Source: Bacteroidaceae bacterium (GTDB lineage: Bacteria > Bacteroidota > Bacteroidia > Bacteroidales > Bacteroidaceae). Taken from it: a stretch of DNA of 64,000 bases. The notes beneath the pieces are model-generated. The model was not told the origin of the DNA, did no database searches, and was given only the letters and a program-made list of their open reading frames with translations. The DNA is taken from NCBI GenBank assembly GCA_017536765.1, contig JAFXGV010000052.1:45737-109736 (forward strand), written 5' to 3'. Within the stretch, counting starts at the first letter, position 1; the number at the start of each line of letters is the position of its first letter. Shown here one piece after another: positions 62,890 through 64,000 of the stretch. The position numbers and the translations under genes are program-made.

Positions 62890-63753
62890 ATGATTAAACA
62901 TATAATAGCCGCTGCGTTGTTGCTGCCGGCATTCATAGGTGTGGGTGCGCAGGATGCTATGCCTGCTCCTTCGGCGGTGGCTGCTCCAATGGAAATGAGC
63001 GACTCTTTGGAGTTGCATACAGCCCTGCTTAATGAGGGCTTCCTTATTCCGTCGGACCAGCTATATCCCACTTGGGAGAACAGCGGCGTGCACTACACAG
63101 CCACTTTGCCCGACTCCTTGCGCATTGACCTGCGCAAGTTTGTTATGCCCACCACGAACACCAAGATAACCGATGTGTTCGGCTATCGCCCCCGCCGTCG
63201 CAGGGCGCATAACGGCCTTGACATCAAGGTTCAGCGTGGCGACACCATTCGCGCCGCTTTCGATGGCAAGGTGCGCATTACTGCCTATCAGCGCCGTGGT
63301 TACGGCCACTATGTGGTAATACGCCACGGCAACGGCCTTGAAACCGTGTATGCTCACCTGCAACGCAAATTGGTTACCGAGGACCAGAACGTGAAGGCTG
63401 GCGATCCCATTGGTCTTGGAGGCAATTCGGGCCGCAGCACAGGCCCTCACCTGCATTTCGAAACGGTGCTTATGGGCAAGTCGTTGAACCCTGCCCTGTT
63501 TTTTGATTTCCCCAATCAAAAGACCACAGGTGAGTTCTACACATATTACAAGCCCGGCACACGCCACTACGATGCCAAGAGCGGCAAGATGGTTGTCGAG
63601 GGCCCCGAGCCCAAGTACCACAAGGTGCGCAGGGGCGAAACGGTATCCACCATTGCCCGCAAGCACGGCGTGTCGCAAAGAACGATATTCAAACTGAACG
63701 GAATAAATGCCCGCACTATATTGCGAGTGGGGCAGAGGTTGCGTTATCAGTAA
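62890..63753 (+). CDS. M23 metallopeptidase with C-terminal LysM domain
   Basis: 287 residues: Sec signal (IIAAALLLPAFIGVGAQ), an LytM/M23 peptidase (HNGLDIKVQRGDTIRAAFDG, YAHLQ, TGPHLHFETVL carrying the zinc and catalytic His residues) and a LysM domain (YHKVRRGETVSTIARKHGVSQRTIFKLNGI). Probably a zinc endopeptidase of peptidoglycan cross-bridges, or an amidase activator. Start is ATG 62890 (an in-frame GTG lies at 62884). 15 bp after ndk. Confidence 0.93.
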   Translation: MIKHIIAAALLLPAFIGVGAQDAMPAPSAVAAPMEMSDSLELHTALLNEGFLIPSDQLYPTWENSGVHYTATLPDSLRIDLRKFVMPTTNTKITDVFGYRPRRRRAHNGLDIKVQRGDTIRAAFDGKVRITAYQRRGYGHYVVIRHGNGLETVYAHLQRKLVTEDQNVKAGDPIGLGGNSGRSTGPHLHFETVLMGKSLNPALFFDFPNQKTTGEFYTYYKPGTRHYDAKSGKMVVEGPEPKYHKVRRGETVSTIARKHGVSQRTIFKLNGINARTILRVGQRLRYQ

Positions 63754-63788
63754 TATATAATAATGTATATAAAAAGGGTATTGCACAC

Positions 63789-64000
63789 TGAAGTGAACCC
63801 CAAAAGTTAGACAAAAAACTTTTGGGGTTTATTTTATGCGTAAGAAACACGATCATTCAGCATTGCTAAAATATATGCATATGCTTGAAGAAGGTTATTC
63901 CATTAATTACATTCGTTGCAAGTATGGTATTAACCCAGAACGGTTGTCTAAACTTTGGCTATTGTACCAGAGAGAAGGAGTAAAAGTTCTTCATCGTCAG
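63789..64000 (+). mobile_element. Left end of an IS3-like insertion sequence (truncated by window end)
   Basis: TGAAGTGAACCCCAAAAGTTAGAC at 63789 onward resembles the terminal repeats of IS3-family elements (TG…CCCCAAAAGTT; shown as its first part TGAAGTGAACCCC). A 13-bp stem (63796-63808 with 63817-63829) lies just inside. A transposase-like ORF starts at 63836. The right end is outside the window, so size and target duplication cannot be seen. Confidence 0.75.
63836..64000 (+). CDS. Transposase OrfA-like helix-turn-helix protein (partial)
   Basis: First 55 residues of an HTH protein: MRKKHDHSALLKYMHMLEEG, SINYIRCKYGINPERLSKLW, LLYQREGVKVLHR. The helix-turn-helix pattern with Trp in the recognition helix resembles IS3-family OrfA proteins. 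Codon use is AT-richer than in neighbouring genes. It runs off the end of the window, so integrity is unknown. Confidence 0.7.
   Translation, partial: MRKKHDHSALLKYMHMLEEGYSINYIRCKYGINPERLSKLWLLYQREGVKVLHRQ

Overview
The window reads as chromosomal DNA of a Bacteroidales bacterium; family and genus are not resolved. Grounds: the division/cell-wall cluster order (mraZ-rsmH-ftsL-PBP-murE-mraY-murD-ftsW-murG-murC-ftsQ-ftsA-ftsZ-yqeY), many families typical of this order (DUF4835, DUF4294, the S24-like regulator, large FtsX-type permeases), and promoters of the Bacteroidetes form TTTG/TTG-N19..21-TAnnTTTG instead of E. coli -35/-10 boxes. MurE carries the DNPR motif, so meso-diaminopimelate peptidoglycan is expected. 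Layout: 1-5.2 kb, a conserved plus-strand run: exonuclease (cut by the window start), CoaBC fused in frame to DUF4835, recN and an rlmB-type methyltransferase. 5.2-10 kb: tilS, tRNA-Cys, a small nitroreductase-like gene, gyrB, rpsT and tRNA-Glu. 10-26.7 kb: recO facing yqeY and the intact 13-gene division/cell-wall operon on the minus strand, headed by mraZ with recognisable MraZ boxes. 27-37 kb: housekeeping and metabolic genes (C1 peptidase, mfd, thioesterase, CoA-transferase, SPOUT methyltransferase, LOG-family protein, PfkB kinase, sigma factor). 38-51.4 kb: an S24-like regulator, a metal-type RND efflux pair with a strongly His-rich adaptor, a two-component system whose regulator has lost the AAA+ core, and a MacAB-TolC-like export operon. 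51.4-55.1 kb: an AT-rich accessory island. 55.1-63.8 kb: nadK, pdxJ, an ExbB-ExbD-TonB set, DJ-1, ispD, recG, ndk and an M23/LysM peptidase. The window ends inside an insertion sequence. The least ordinary region is 51.45-55.17 kb. Two paralogous cassettes, each a DUF6973-like protein translationally coupled to a lipoprotein, flank two other secreted or lipidated proteins of unknown function. Each unit is preceded by a copy of one leader, and two of those copies keep relics of the 3' end of nadK, so the island grew by repeated duplication or insertion at the nadK terminus. The paralogues are near identical at their ends and diverged in the middle, which suits a diversifying effector/partner system; the function is inference. 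Other unusual points are the CoaBC-DUF4835 fusion with an internal signal-like segment, the NtrC-type regulator without its ATPase core next to an operon with a housekeeping-type promoter, and a covarying hairpin repeat flanking an ABC ATPase gene.
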